A stretch of 19,775 nt of DNA from contig DWXX01000185.1 of NCBI GenBank assembly GCA_019118985.1, forward strand, positions 1 to 19,775, given 5' to 3'. This DNA comes from Candidatus Faecalibacterium faecipullorum. Its GTDB lineage: Bacteria > Bacillota > Clostridia > Oscillospirales > Ruminococcaceae. This document shows, one piece after another, positions 6,406 through 13,963 of this stretch; the first letter of the stretch is position 1, and the number at the start of each line of letters is the position of its first letter. The position numbers and the translations under genes were made by a program. The notes below the pieces were generated by a model. It saw only the letters and a list, made by a program, of their open reading frames with translations, searched no databases and was not told where the DNA came from.

Positions 6406-7185
6406 ATGGAAGGCACTTATTATAAGGAATGGAGCCGCGCCCTCGGCCGCGAGATGGAGTTCAAGGTCTACGGCGCCGCCGGCGTGCCGGTGCTGGCCTT
6501 CCCCTGCAGGGGGGGCCGCTTCTACGACTGGGAGAACAACGGCATGCCCGAGGCCGCCGGCTGGCTGATCGAGCACGGGCGGGTGCAGCTGTTCTGCGCC
6601 GACAGCATCGACTATGACGGGCTGCTGGCCGCAGGGCTGGCCCCCCGCCGCCGGGCCGAGATGCAGGAGAAGTACTTCCACTACATCACCGGGGAGCTTG
6701 TCCCCCGCATCCGCGAGCTGAACGCCGCCGGCCGCGCCGCTGCCGGCGCGGCGCGCAGCAAGGCCCCCGGCATCTGGGCCGCCGGGGCAGACCTTGGGGC
6801 CTACCACGCCGTCAACTGCCGGCTGCGCCGGCCCGACCTGTTCTGGGGGGCCATCGGGCTGTCGGGGATGTACGACGTCTCGGGCTGGCTGGGCGGCCCC
6901 GAGGATGACCTCGCCCTGCGCAACGACCCCTTTGCCGTGCTGTCGGCCGGGCTGCTGGACAGCGCCGCCCTGGCCGCTTTGAACGGCGGGCAGTTCATCC
7001 TCTGCGCCGGGCAGGGCCGCGACGCCGCCGAGCCGGCCGCCCTCGCCTCCACCCAGGCGCTGGACGCCGCCCTCAAGGCCGCCGGCATCCCGGTGTCGGC
7101 CGAGGTGTGGGGCAGCGACGTCACCCACGACTGGCACTGGTGGGCCCGTGCCTTCGACGTATTCACCAACCGGCTGTTCAGCTGA
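6406..7185 (+). CDS. Esterase-like alpha/beta hydrolase with Asp at the nucleophile position
   Basis: 259 aa, resembling the cytoplasmic esterase-D-like (PF00756-type) proteins of Clostridia: YYKEWSRALGREMEFKVYG at the N-terminus, PVLAFPCRGGRFYDWENNGM (28-47), a central RRPDLFWGAIGLSGMYDVSG (141-160) and the C-terminal THDWHWWARAF (240-250), with His241 the likely catalytic His. Relatives usually have G-x-S-x-G at the nucleophile elbow; here it reads GADLG (127-131), with Asp129 in the Ser place. The codon is GAC, two substitutions from a Ser codon. Either the enzyme uses an Asp nucleophile, as haloalkane dehalogenases and epoxide hydrolases do, or it has lost esterase activity. AAGGAGG precedes the ATG. 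It is 21 nt upstream of the sugar isomerase-like gene. No signal peptide. Confidence 0.78.
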   Translation: MEGTYYKEWSRALGREMEFKVYGAAGVPVLAFPCRGGRFYDWENNGMPEAAGWLIEHGRVQLFCADSIDYDGLLAAGLAPRRRAEMQEKYFHYITGELVPRIRELNAAGRAAAGAARSKAPGIWAAGADLGAYHAVNCRLRRPDLFWGAIGLSGMYDVSGWLGGPEDDLALRNDPFAVLSAGLLDSAALAALNGGQFILCAGQGRDAAEPAALASTQALDAALKAAGIPVSAEVWGSDVTHDWHWWARAFDVFTNRLFS

Positions 7186-7206
7186 GAAGAGAGAAAGGAA
7201 CGCACC

Positions 7207-8046
7207 ATGCCTGCATTCATCACCGGCGCCCGCGGCCACGACTTCGGCCGCTTCGACCCCGAGGGGCTGTTCACCGCCATCGGGCAGGCGGGCTTTGCCT
7301 GCACCCAGCTGGCCTACACCAAGGCCATCGCGGGGGTCAAGAGCTACGCCGACGTCACCCCCGAACTGGTCGCGGCCACCAAGGCCGCTGTCGAAAAGAC
7401 CGGCGTCTCGGTCGCGGTCTACGGCACCTATGTCGAGCTGAGCCTCGTGGATGAGGCGCAGCGCAGGGCCGAGACCGCCAAGGCCATCAGCCAGATCGGC
7501 AACGCCAAATTCCTCGCGGCGGGCTGCATGGGCAGCGAGACCACCAAGATGGAAAAGCAGCCCGGCGTCACCCGCAAAGAGGCGCAGGAGGCGCTGCTGC
7601 GCAGCCTGGGCGAGATCATGCCCGCCTGCGAAGAGGCGGGGGTGCTGTTCGGGGTGGAGTGCGTCTACTACCACGCCATGAACGACCCCGAGGCGGTCAA
7701 GATGGTGCTGGACACCATCGCCAGCCCCAACCTGCGGGTGATCTGCGACCTGGCCAACTACATCGGGCCCGAGAACGCCTCGGTGGACGCGCAGCGCCGC
7801 ATCTGGGACAAGGTCGGCAGCTGGTACGGCGACAAGATCGCGGCGGTCCACTTCAAGGGGCAGGCTTTCGCCCCCGACGGGATGCACCTGTGTACCAGCC
7901 TGGAGGATTCGGTCATCGACTACGCCGGCGGCTTTGCCATGCTGCGGCAGCTGCCCCAGCGGACCCTGCCCGTCCTGCGGGAGGAGGCCGTCCCCGCCCG
8001 CGCCGCCTCCGACATCGCCTTCATGGAGCAGTTCTACCAGGGCTGA
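7207..8046 (+). CDS. Sugar phosphate isomerase/epimerase-like TIM-barrel protein
   Basis: 279 aa, AP-endonuclease-2 / xylose isomerase-like TIM barrel. Likely metal ligands stand at barrel-strand ends: Glu151 in FGVECVYYH, Asp181 in VICDLANY, His215 in AAVHFKG and Glu260 in VLREE, the Glu-Asp-His-Glu pattern of this superfamily (for example hydroxypyruvate isomerase and tagatose epimerase). Substrate is unknown. AAAGGA is 8 nt upstream of the ATG. It follows the hydrolase gene closely and ends before a shared terminator, so the DUF4250, hydrolase and isomerase genes form one transcription unit. Cytoplasmic; no signal peptide. Confidence 0.82.
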   Translation: MPAFITGARGHDFGRFDPEGLFTAIGQAGFACTQLAYTKAIAGVKSYADVTPELVAATKAAVEKTGVSVAVYGTYVELSLVDEAQRRAETAKAISQIGNAKFLAAGCMGSETTKMEKQPGVTRKEAQEALLRSLGEIMPACEEAGVLFGVECVYYHAMNDPEAVKMVLDTIASPNLRVICDLANYIGPENASVDAQRRIWDKVGSWYGDKIAAVHFKGQAFAPDGMHLCTSLEDSVIDYAGGFAMLRQLPQRTLPVLREEAVPARAASDIAFMEQFYQG

Positions 8047-8063
8047 GCCCTTTCCCAAAACCC

Positions 8064-8115
8064 AAAGCGCGGCCCCCCGCCGCCGGCGTGACAGCCGGAT
8101 GCGGGGGGCCGCTTT
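8064..8115. terminator. Shared hairpin between convergent isomerase and copper operons
   Basis: AAAGCG-GCCCCCCGC (with a 2-nt bulge) pairs with GCGGGGGGCCGCTTT, and a nested CCGGC/GCCGG stem closes the loop. U-runs are short on both strands (CTTTC on plus, CTTTGGGTTTT on minus), so efficiency is uncertain, but its place between convergent genes supports a bidirectional terminator. Confidence 0.72.
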
Positions 8116-8135
8116 CATGTTGGGCAGGCGCCGGC

Positions 8136-8345
8136 TCACTCGATGCCGGTGACCTTGTAGTCCTTGTCCTCCACCGCTTTGGTGAGGGCGGCGTCCTCCA
8201 CGCCGGCGCTCAGGGTGACGACGGCAGTGCCGGCGGTGTGGCTGACTTCAGCCGCCTCCACCCCGGGCAGGGCTTCGAGGGCCTTCTTGACGGTGGCCTC
8301 GCAGTGGCCGCACATCATCCCTTCGATGCAAATGGTCTTTTTCAT
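8136..8345 (-). CDS. copZ: CopZ-like copper chaperone made from an internal in-frame start
   Basis: 69 aa, exactly the size of free-standing CopZ, and identical to residues 788-856 of the CopA frame. It opens MKKTICIEGMMCGHCEATVK with the GMxCxxC copper site (Cys12 and Cys15 of this product) and ends KVTGIE. An AGGAGG lies 8 nt before this ATG (8354-8359), one of the best ribosome sites in the window, within the copA linker codons for Gln-Glu-Val. CopZ normally carries Cu(I) to CopA and to CsoR. Whether separate CopZ is made here is an inference from the start signal; the fused domain would exist in any case. Confidence 0.7.
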   Translation of the reverse strand: MKKTICIEGMMCGHCEATVKKALEALPGVEAAEVSHTAGTAVVTLSAGVEDAALTKAVEDKDYKVTGIE

Positions 8346-10706
8346 GGCAGTTACCTCCTGATTGGCTGTGTTGCTGATGGGGCAGGCCTCCTGCCGGGGG
8401 GCGGGGGGCGGCGGCAGCTCGACAGGGCGGGCCGCCTTGTCCCGGCGGGGGCTGTGCAGGTCGAACAGATTGAGCCGCAGGGCGTTGGACACCACGCAGA
8501 AGCTGGACAGGCTCATGGCCGCCGCGCCGAACATGGGGTTCAGCGTCAGCCCCAGGGGGATGAACACCCCCGCGGCCAGCGGGATGATGATGACGTTGTA
8601 CAGGAACGCCCAGAACAGGTTCTCGTGGATGTTGCGCAGCGTCGCGCGGGACAGGCGGATGGCCGCCGGCACGTCGGACAGGCGGCTGTTCATCAGCACC
8701 ACGTCGGCGGCGTCGATGGCCACGTCGGTGCCGGCGCCGATGGCGATGCCGGTGTCGGCCCGGGTCAGGGCGGGGGCGTCGTTGATGCCGTCCCCCACCA
8801 TGGCCACCTTGCCCCGCTCAGACAGGGCGCGGATGACGCTCTCCTTGCCGTCGGGCAGCACCCCGGCGATGACCTGGTCCACCCCCGCCTGCCGGCCGAT
8901 GGCCTCGGCGGTGCGCTGGTTGTCGCCGGTCAGCATGACCACCCGGATGCCCATGGCCTGCAGCTGCCGGATGGCCTCGGGGCTGTCCTCCTTGATGGTG
9001 TCGGCCACCGCAACTGCGCCCAGCAGCCGGCCCTCCCCCCCGAAGAAGAGGGGGGTCTTGCCCTGCTCGGACAGGGCCCGGGCCTTGTCGGCCAGGGCGG
9101 CAGGGACCGGCGCCCTGCTCCCGATGAAGCTGAGGCTGCCGCCGTAGACGCTGCGGCCGGCGAGTTTCGCTTCCAGGCCGTTGCCGGGCAGGGCGGCGAA
9201 GTCGCTCACCTCGGGCGGGTCGATGCCGAGGGGGCCGGTGTAGGCCAGGACGGCCCGGGCCAGGGGGTGCTCGCTCTTCTGCTCGAGGGCGGCGGCGAGG
9301 GTCAGCAGTTCCGTCTCGGTGACGCCGTCGGCGGGCAGCACGTCGGTGACCTGGGGCTCGCCTTTGGTGATGGTGCCGGTCTTATCCAGGGCGACGATCT
9401 GGGTGCGGCCGGCCGCCTCGAGGGAGGCCGCCGTCTTGAAGAGGATGCCGTGCTTTGCCCCCATGCCGTTGCCCACCATGATGGCCACCGGGGTGGCCAG
9501 ACCCAGCGCGCAGGGGCAGCTGATGACCAGTACCGAGATGCCCCGGGCCAGCGCGAAGGCCAGGGTCTGGCCCAGCGCCAGCCAGACCAGGGTGGTGATG
9601 ACCGCGACGGTGATGACCGCCGGCACGAACACCCCCGAGACCCTGTCCGCGACCTTGGCGATGGGGGCCTTGGTGGCCGCGGCGTCGCTGACCATCCTGA
9701 TGATCTGGGAGAGGGTGGTGTCCTCCCCTACCCTTGTGGCCTCGCAGCGCAGGTAGCCGGACTGGTTGACGGTGGCGGCCGAGACGGCGTCGCCGGGGGC
9801 CTTGTCCACCGGGATGCTCTCGCCGGTGAGGGCCGACTCGTTGACGGCGCTCGTCCCTTCCAAGACCACCCCGTCCACCGGGATATTCTCGCCCGGGCGG
9901 ACGGCAAAGACGTCCCCGCGGCGCACCTGCCCCACCGGGACGGTGACCTCTTTGCCCTCCCGCAGCAGGGTGGCGGTCTGGGGGGCCAGCTTCATCAGGC
10001 TCTTGAGGGCGTCGGTGGTGCGCCCCTTGGAGCGGGCCTCCAGCATCTTGCCCACTGTGATGAGGGTGAGGATCATGGCGGCCGACTCGAAGTAGAGCTC
10101 CATCATATACTCCGAGACGCTGTTCGGGTCCATCTGCATCGCGGCGTCGGTCATCATGAAGAGGGCGTAGACGCTCCACCCGAAGGAGGCCGACGACCCG
10201 AGGGCCACCAGGGTGTCCATGTTGGGCGCGCCGTGGACCAGCCCTTTGAAGCCGCTGATGAAAAACTTCTGGTTGATGACCATGACGGCGGCGGCCAGCA
10301 GCAGCTGCACCAGCGCCACCGCCACATGGTTGCCGTCGAACCAGCCGGGCAGCGGCCAGCCCCACATCATGTGCCCCATCGAGAAGTACATCAGCACCGC
10401 CAGAAAGCCCAGCGATGCGATCAGCCGGCGCTTGAGCCGCGGGGTCTCCCGGTCGGCGAGGGCGTCGAGGGCGGCGCCCGGGTCGGGGGCGGCGGCAGGG
10501 CCCCCTGCTTCTTTGGGGGCGGCGCCGTAGCCCGCCTGCTCCACCGCCTTGATGATGTCGGCAGGGGCGGCGGTGCCCTCCACCCCCATCGAGTTGGTCA
10601 GCAGGCTGACCGAGCAGGCTGTCACCCCCGGCACCTTGCCCACCGCCTTTTCCACCCGGGCCGAGCAGGCGGCGCAGCTCATCCCGGTGATGGTGTATTG
10701 TTCCAT
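8136..10706 (-). CDS. copA: Cu(I)-exporting P1B-type ATPase with C-terminal CopZ-like domain
   Basis: 856 aa. Order: N-terminal heavy-metal domain with GMSCAAC (Cys11, Cys14); transmembrane helices from about 95; actuator loop with TGE (294-296); the copper-channel CPC (397-399); phosphorylation site DKTGT (441-445); ATP-binding SEHP (His480); GDGIND (638-643); and the last helices with Tyr703-Asn704 and Met731-x-x-Ser-Ser735, which specify Cu(I). It pumps Cu(I) out of the cytoplasm. After a Pro-rich linker (about 751-787), a second complete metal-binding domain follows (788-856, Cys799 and Cys802) that is a CopZ chaperone in every respect. That domain has its own ribosome site and ATG, so it may also be made alone. 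GGGAGG precedes the start. The gene follows csoR and should be copper-induced. Confidence 0.95.
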   Translation of the reverse strand: MEQYTITGMSCAACSARVEKAVGKVPGVTACSVSLLTNSMGVEGTAAPADIIKAVEQAGYGAAPKEAGGPAAAPDPGAALDALADRETPRLKRRLIASLGFLAVLMYFSMGHMMWGWPLPGWFDGNHVAVALVQLLLAAAVMVINQKFFISGFKGLVHGAPNMDTLVALGSSASFGWSVYALFMMTDAAMQMDPNSVSEYMMELYFESAAMILTLITVGKMLEARSKGRTTDALKSLMKLAPQTATLLREGKEVTVPVGQVRRGDVFAVRPGENIPVDGVVLEGTSAVNESALTGESIPVDKAPGDAVSAATVNQSGYLRCEATRVGEDTTLSQIIRMVSDAAATKAPIAKVADRVSGVFVPAVITVAVITTLVWLALGQTLAFALARGISVLVISCPCALGLATPVAIMVGNGMGAKHGILFKTAASLEAAGRTQIVALDKTGTITKGEPQVTDVLPADGVTETELLTLAAALEQKSEHPLARAVLAYTGPLGIDPPEVSDFAALPGNGLEAKLAGRSVYGGSLSFIGSRAPVPAALADKARALSEQGKTPLFFGGEGRLLGAVAVADTIKEDSPEAIRQLQAMGIRVVMLTGDNQRTAEAIGRQAGVDQVIAGVLPDGKESVIRALSERGKVAMVGDGINDAPALTRADTGIAIGAGTDVAIDAADVVLMNSRLSDVPAAIRLSRATLRNIHENLFWAFLYNVIIIPLAAGVFIPLGLTLNPMFGAAAMSLSSFCVVSNALRLNLFDLHSPRRDKAARPVELPPPPAPRQEACPISNTANQEVTAMKKTICIEGMMCGHCEATVKKALEALPGVEAAEVSHTAGTAVVTLSAGVEDAALTKAVEDKDYKVTGIE
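8354..8359 (-). promoter_or_regulatory. Internal ribosome binding site for copZ inside copA
   Basis: AGGAGG on the minus strand, 8 nt from the ATG at 8345. It lies inside the open copA frame, with no stop codon between the ATPase and the chaperone domain. Confidence 0.75.
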
Positions 10707-10747
10707 GATCGGCCTCCCTTACACTGTGGGCGCGGCAGGGCCGCCCC

Positions 10748-11095
10748 TCACTTCATCAGCCGCTGGATGACCCGCACCAGCTCGTCCACCGTCTCGCTGC
10801 GGCCGGCCTCGAGGTCGTCCACCACGCAGGTGCGGATGTGCTGGCCCAGCAGCTCCTTGCAGAAGCTGTCCAGCGCCTTGCTGACCGCCGACGCCTGGAA
10901 CAGGATGTCGGGGCAGTAGGCGTCCTTTTCCACCATGCCGCGGATGCCCCGCACCTGCCCCTCCACACGGTTGAGGCGGTTGATCAGGTCCTGGTACTCT
11001 TCGGGGGTGCGGTGGCGCTTGCGCGGGGTGCCGAGGGCGGTGGTCTCCGGCCAGGCGGCTTCGGGCGCGCAGGCGCAGGTCTTTTCGTTGTCCAT
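10748..11095 (-). CDS. csoR: CsoR-family copper-sensing repressor
   Basis: 115 aa, all-helical DUF156/CsoR protein. The Cu(I) ligands are in place with the exact CsoR spacing: Cys61 (DAYCPD), His86 and Cys90 (GQHIRTC). LINRLNRVEGQVRGIRGMVE is the conserved DNA-binding helix region. The N-terminal ~28 residues are an extra arm with a CAC pair that might bind metal. Start at 11095 is chosen because GAGGT lies 8 nt upstream; an in-frame GTG at 11110 would overlap that site. CsoR represses the operon until Cu(I) binds. A matching operator sits in its own promoter (11128-11142), and copA follows after 41 nt, so the circuit is autoregulated. Confidence 0.93.
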   Translation of the reverse strand: MDNEKTCACAPEAAWPETTALGTPRKRHRTPEEYQDLINRLNRVEGQVRGIRGMVEKDAYCPDILFQASAVSKALDSFCKELLGQHIRTCVVDDLEAGRSETVDELVRVIQRLMK

Positions 11096-11127
11096 ATGCT
11101 GTGACCTCACTTTGTTTGACAGTCAGC

Positions 11128-11142
11128 TACCCCAAGGGGGTA
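11128..11142. promoter_or_regulatory. CsoR-type operator
   Basis: TACCCC-AAG-GGGGTA, perfect 6-bp arms around a 3-bp centre: the TA-flanked C-tract/G-tract dyad typical of CsoR sites. It begins about 12 bp downstream of the csoR -10 box, over the transcription start region, where bound repressor would block initiation. Confidence 0.8.
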
Positions 11143-11153
11143 CCCGTATCCAC

Positions 11154-11182
11154 AGTATAGCACAGGATCACCCAGAAATCAA
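11154..11182 (-). promoter_or_regulatory. Promoter of csoR-copA
   Basis: On the minus strand TTGATT (11177-11182), a 17-bp spacer and TATACT (11154-11159). The CsoR operator follows directly downstream. Confidence 0.82.
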
Positions 11183-11219
11183 GTGGGAAATGATGGCTGC
11201 CCCGCGCCCGCATTTTGAT

Positions 11220-11248
11220 TTGACATTCCGGCCTCTCCATTGTAATAT
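11220..11248 (+). promoter_or_regulatory. Promoter of the ion transporter gene
   Basis: Consensus TTGACA (11220-11225), 17-bp spacer, TAATAT (11243-11248). The ~60-nt leader contains a small GGCCC/GGGCC hairpin at 11278-11292. It is divergent from the csoR promoter, with 37 bp between -35 boxes; the CsoR operator does not overlap it. Confidence 0.82.
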
Positions 11249-11311
11249 AGTGATGTGTGACAAACGCGGTATCATCAGGCCCCCCGCGGGCCGGAAAGAG
11301 AGTTTGGTTGT

Positions 11312-12586
11312 ATGATGTACGCATTGATCGTGTTCGCCGTGACCTATGTGCTGATGCTGGCCTTCGGCAAGTACCGGCCCTACATCGCGCTGGGGTCGGC
11401 GGCGGTGTTCATCCTCAGCGGGATGCTGCCCTTCGACCAGATCGTCGGGGCCATCGACTTCAACGTCCTGCTGATGATCGCCGGGACGATGGGGCTGGTG
11501 CAGCTGTTCATCGACAGCAAGATGCCCGCCCTGCTGGCAGACCTCGTGATGGAGAAGGTGCCCAACGTCCAGATGGCGGCGGTGGCGCTGGCGCTGTTCG
11601 CCGGCATCATCTCGGCCTTTGTGGACAACGTCGCCACCGTGCTGATGGTGGCCCCCATCGCCATGGAGATCTGCAAAAAGCTCAAGACAAACCCCGTCCC
11701 CTTCATCATCGGCATCGCGGTGTCCTCCAACTTGCAGGGCGCGGCCACCCTGGTGGGCGACACCACCGCCATCATGCTGGGCTCCTACGCGCAGATGAGC
11801 TTTCTGGACTTCTTCTTCTACAAGGGGCGGCCCAGCATCTTCTGGGCGGTCGAGCTGGGCGCGGTGGCCTCGGCCCTCATCCTGGCGTGGCTGTTCCGCA
11901 ATGAGAAGGCCGCCGTCCCCAAAGGGGCGCAGCGCACCAAGGTCACCGACTATGTCCCCACCGTGCTGCTGGTGGGGATGATCGCGCTGCTGATCACCGC
12001 CTCCTTCATCCAGAATAAGCCCGACATCACCAACGGCGTCATCTGCGTGACCCTGCTGGTCATCGGGATGATCTACACCTGGTGCAAGACCGGCGACAAG
12101 GCGGCGGTGACCGGCCCGGTGAAGGCTATCGACTTTGAGACCATCGGCCTGCTGTTCGGCCTGTTCCTGGTCATCGGGGGCATCACCCACATGGGGGTGG
12201 TGGACGCGGCGGCCGGCCTGCTGGCCCGCATGGGCGGCGGCAACGTCTTTGTCATCTACACCGCCATCGTCTGGGCGTCGGTGCTGTTCTCGGCCTTCAT
12301 CGACAACATCCCCTACGTCGCCACCATGCTGCCGGTGGTGACCAGCCTGGCGGCGGGGCTGGGGGTGGACCCCACCGTCCTCTACTTCGGCCTGCTTTCT
12401 GGCGCGACGCTGGGCGGCAACTGCACCCCCATCGGCGCGTCGGCCAACATCACCGGCATCGGCATCCTGCGCCGCGCCGGCCACGAGGTCAAGACCAGCG
12501 ACTTCTGCCGCATCGGCATCCCCTTCACCCTGTCGGCCGTCATCCCGGCTTACATCTATCTGTGGCTGATGTACGGCGGGCTGTGA
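11312..12586 (+). CDS. ArsB/NhaD-type (ion transporter superfamily) membrane transporter
   Basis: 424 aa, about 11-12 hydrophobic segments, cytoplasmic membrane. It shows the inverted-repeat layout of the ion transporter superfamily: SAFVDNVATVLM (101-112) with SSNLQGAATLVGDTTAIML (138-156) in the first half, and SAFIDNIPYVATML (327-340) with GATLGGNCTPIGASANI (364-380) in the second. The paired Asp-Asn motifs are where related Na+/H+ and arsenite carriers and SLC13-type carriers bind substrate. The substrate cannot be told; ArsB, NhaD and dicarboxylate types all share these motifs. No arsR or arsC is near. The start is one of two adjacent ATGs (11312, 11315) with a weak GGAAAGAGAG upstream. 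Own promoter and strong terminator make it a single-gene unit; nearness to the copper operon may be incidental. Confidence 0.82.
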   Translation: MMYALIVFAVTYVLMLAFGKYRPYIALGSAAVFILSGMLPFDQIVGAIDFNVLLMIAGTMGLVQLFIDSKMPALLADLVMEKVPNVQMAAVALALFAGIISAFVDNVATVLMVAPIAMEICKKLKTNPVPFIIGIAVSSNLQGAATLVGDTTAIMLGSYAQMSFLDFFFYKGRPSIFWAVELGAVASALILAWLFRNEKAAVPKGAQRTKVTDYVPTVLLVGMIALLITASFIQNKPDITNGVICVTLLVIGMIYTWCKTGDKAAVTGPVKAIDFETIGLLFGLFLVIGGITHMGVVDAAAGLLARMGGGNVFVIYTAIVWASVLFSAFIDNIPYVATMLPVVTSLAAGLGVDPTVLYFGLLSGATLGGNCTPIGASANITGIGILRRAGHEVKTSDFCRIGIPFTLSAVIPAYIYLWLMYGGL

Positions 12587-12620
12587 CCGCCCCCGCACCC
12601 TGAGCCATCCGGAAACAGCG

Positions 12621-12661
12621 AAAGCCCCCGCCTCCCCTTTGCAGGGGAAGCGGGGGCTTTT
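12621..12661. terminator. Intrinsic terminator between transporter and flavodiiron genes
   Basis: AAAGCCCCCGC pairs with GCGGGGGCTTT, with a nested CCCC/GGGG stem, and is followed by CTTTTG on the plus strand. It is convergent with the flavodiiron gene, so probably serves both directions. Confidence 0.88.
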
Positions 12662-12682
12662 GTGATGCAGAAAAGCAGGGCT

Positions 12683-13867
12683 TTACCGCGCCGCCAGTTC
12701 ACTGGCGAGGGCGTCCATCTGGGCGTCGTCGCAGGGGTGGGCCGCGCCGCGGATGGTGACGGTGTGCTCGCAGAGGGTGATGTTCTTCATCCCGGCCAGG
12801 GCGGCGGCCATCAGCTTGCCGGCCATGGGGGCCCACATCCCGTTCTCCATCAGGCCGACGGTCCGCCCCTGGAAGTTCTTGGTCTTGAGGTGGGTCAAAA
12901 ACTCCTCCATCGGCGGGAAGAGGAAGCCGTCGTAGGTGGCGCAGGCCAGAGCCAGCCTGCCGCAGCGGAAGGCCTCGGCCACCGCGTAGGAGACGTCGGT
13001 GCGGGTCAGGTCGATCTCGGTGACGGGGGCGCCGGCAGCCCGCAGCCGTTCGGCCAGGGCGTGGGCGGCCGCTTTGGTGTGGCCGTGGATGGAGGCCGAC
13101 GCCACCAGCACCGCGGCCTCATCCTCGGGGCGGTAGCTCGACCAGGCGTCGTAGAGGGCGAGGTAAGGGGCGAGGTCGCCGCCCAGCACCGGGCCGTGCA
13201 GCGGGCAGATGCGGGCGATGTCGAGGCCGGCGGCCTTCTTGAGCAGCGCCTGCACCTGCGGGCCGTACTTGCCCACGATGTTCAGGTAGTAGCGGCGGGC
13301 GTCGTCGGCCCAGTTGGCAAAGCTGTCGCCGTCGGCCACCACCCCGAACCGGCCGAAGCCGTCGGCCGAGAAGAGCAGCTTCTCGCTGTCCTCATAGCTG
13401 ACCATCACCTCGGGCCAGTGGACCATGGGGGCAAAGACGAAGTGCAGGGTGTGGCTGCCGAGGGCGAGGGTGTCCCCCTCCTTGACCGTCACCCGCCGGG
13501 CGGGGGCGATGGCCCCGGGGAAGAAGTTCTCAAGATAAGCGAAGGTCTTGGCGTTGCCCACCACCTGCATGGCGGGGTACTTTTCAGCCAGGCGGGCCAC
13601 GTTGGCCGAGTGGTCGGGCTCGACGTGGGAGACCACCAGATAATCGGGGGCCGCGCCGGCAAGCTCTTCTTCCAGCGCCGCCAGCCAGGCGTCGGTGGCG
13701 CGGGCGTCCACCGTGTCGAGGACGACGGTCTTTTCATCCCGGATGAGGTAGGAGTTGTAGCTCACCCCGCCGGGGACGGGGTACTGGCTCTCGAACAGGT
13801 CGATGTCGGTATCGTTGATGCTGATGCCCAGGACGGTGTCGGTGATGCGGGTTTTATATGCGTTCAT
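12683..13867 (-). CDS. fprA: A-type flavodiiron protein (FprA family, O2/NO reductase)
   Basis: 394 aa, two domains. The metallo-beta-lactamase-like part carries the di-iron ligands: His81-x-Glu83-x-Asp85 in SHVEPDH, His150 in MVHWPE, Asp169 in FSADGFG and His224 in CPLHG. The flavodoxin part (about 250-394) has the FMN phosphate loop SASIHGHTKAA (257-267) and YDGFLFPPM. There is no rubredoxin domain, so it is the plain A-type. Such enzymes reduce O2 to water or NO to N2O in the cytoplasm of anaerobes. Start at 13867 is chosen because AAAGGA is 8 nt upstream; an upstream in-frame ATG at 13927 lies in the -10 box. It has its own promoter at 13923-13951 and ends before a strong terminator. Confidence 0.93.
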   Translation of the reverse strand: MNAYKTRITDTVLGISINDTDIDLFESQYPVPGGVSYNSYLIRDEKTVVLDTVDARATDAWLAALEEELAGAAPDYLVVSHVEPDHSANVARLAEKYPAMQVVGNAKTFAYLENFFPGAIAPARRVTVKEGDTLALGSHTLHFVFAPMVHWPEVMVSYEDSEKLLFSADGFGRFGVVADGDSFANWADDARRYYLNIVGKYGPQVQALLKKAAGLDIARICPLHGPVLGGDLAPYLALYDAWSSYRPEDEAAVLVASASIHGHTKAAAHALAERLRAAGAPVTEIDLTRTDVSYAVAEAFRCGRLALACATYDGFLFPPMEEFLTHLKTKNFQGRTVGLMENGMWAPMAGKLMAAALAGMKNITLCEHTVTIRGAAHPCDDAQMDALASELAAR

Positions 13868-13922
13868 ACAAGCAGTCCTTTCGTTGTATGTCGATGTTTT
13901 GGGGGCCGTTTGGCCGGGACAT

Positions 13923-13951
13923 ATCATACCATATCTCTAGGGAAAAAGCAA
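13923..13951 (-). promoter_or_regulatory. Promoter of the flavodiiron gene
   Basis: On the minus strand TTGCTT (13946-13951), 17-bp spacer, TATGAT (13923-13928) within an AT-rich patch. Leader about 50 nt. It lies right after the rmuC stop, where no terminator hairpin is seen, so some transcription from the rmuC operon could also enter. Confidence 0.72.
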
Positions 13952-13963
13952 TGTATTTTTTGC

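Noticed and set aside
7659..10919. A very long open frame on the plus strand opposite copA and csoR.
   Set aside because: It is a shadow of the third-position GC bias of copA; its translation is Gly/His/Arg/Gln-rich, without domains, and crosses the shared terminator and the isomerase gene.
11220..11312. The possibility that the ion transporter is part of the copper regulon.
   Set aside because: The CsoR operator lies only on the csoR side and does not touch the transporter promoter; the transporter has no copper-type motifs.
11312..12586. Naming the transporter arsB or nhaD.
   Set aside because: The motifs are shared by the whole superfamily, and there are no ars genes nearby to support arsenite export.
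13868..13927. Longer N-terminus of the flavodiiron protein from an ATG at 13927.
   Set aside because: That ATG lies in the promoter -10 box; the ATG at 13867 has a ribosome site and matches the family start.
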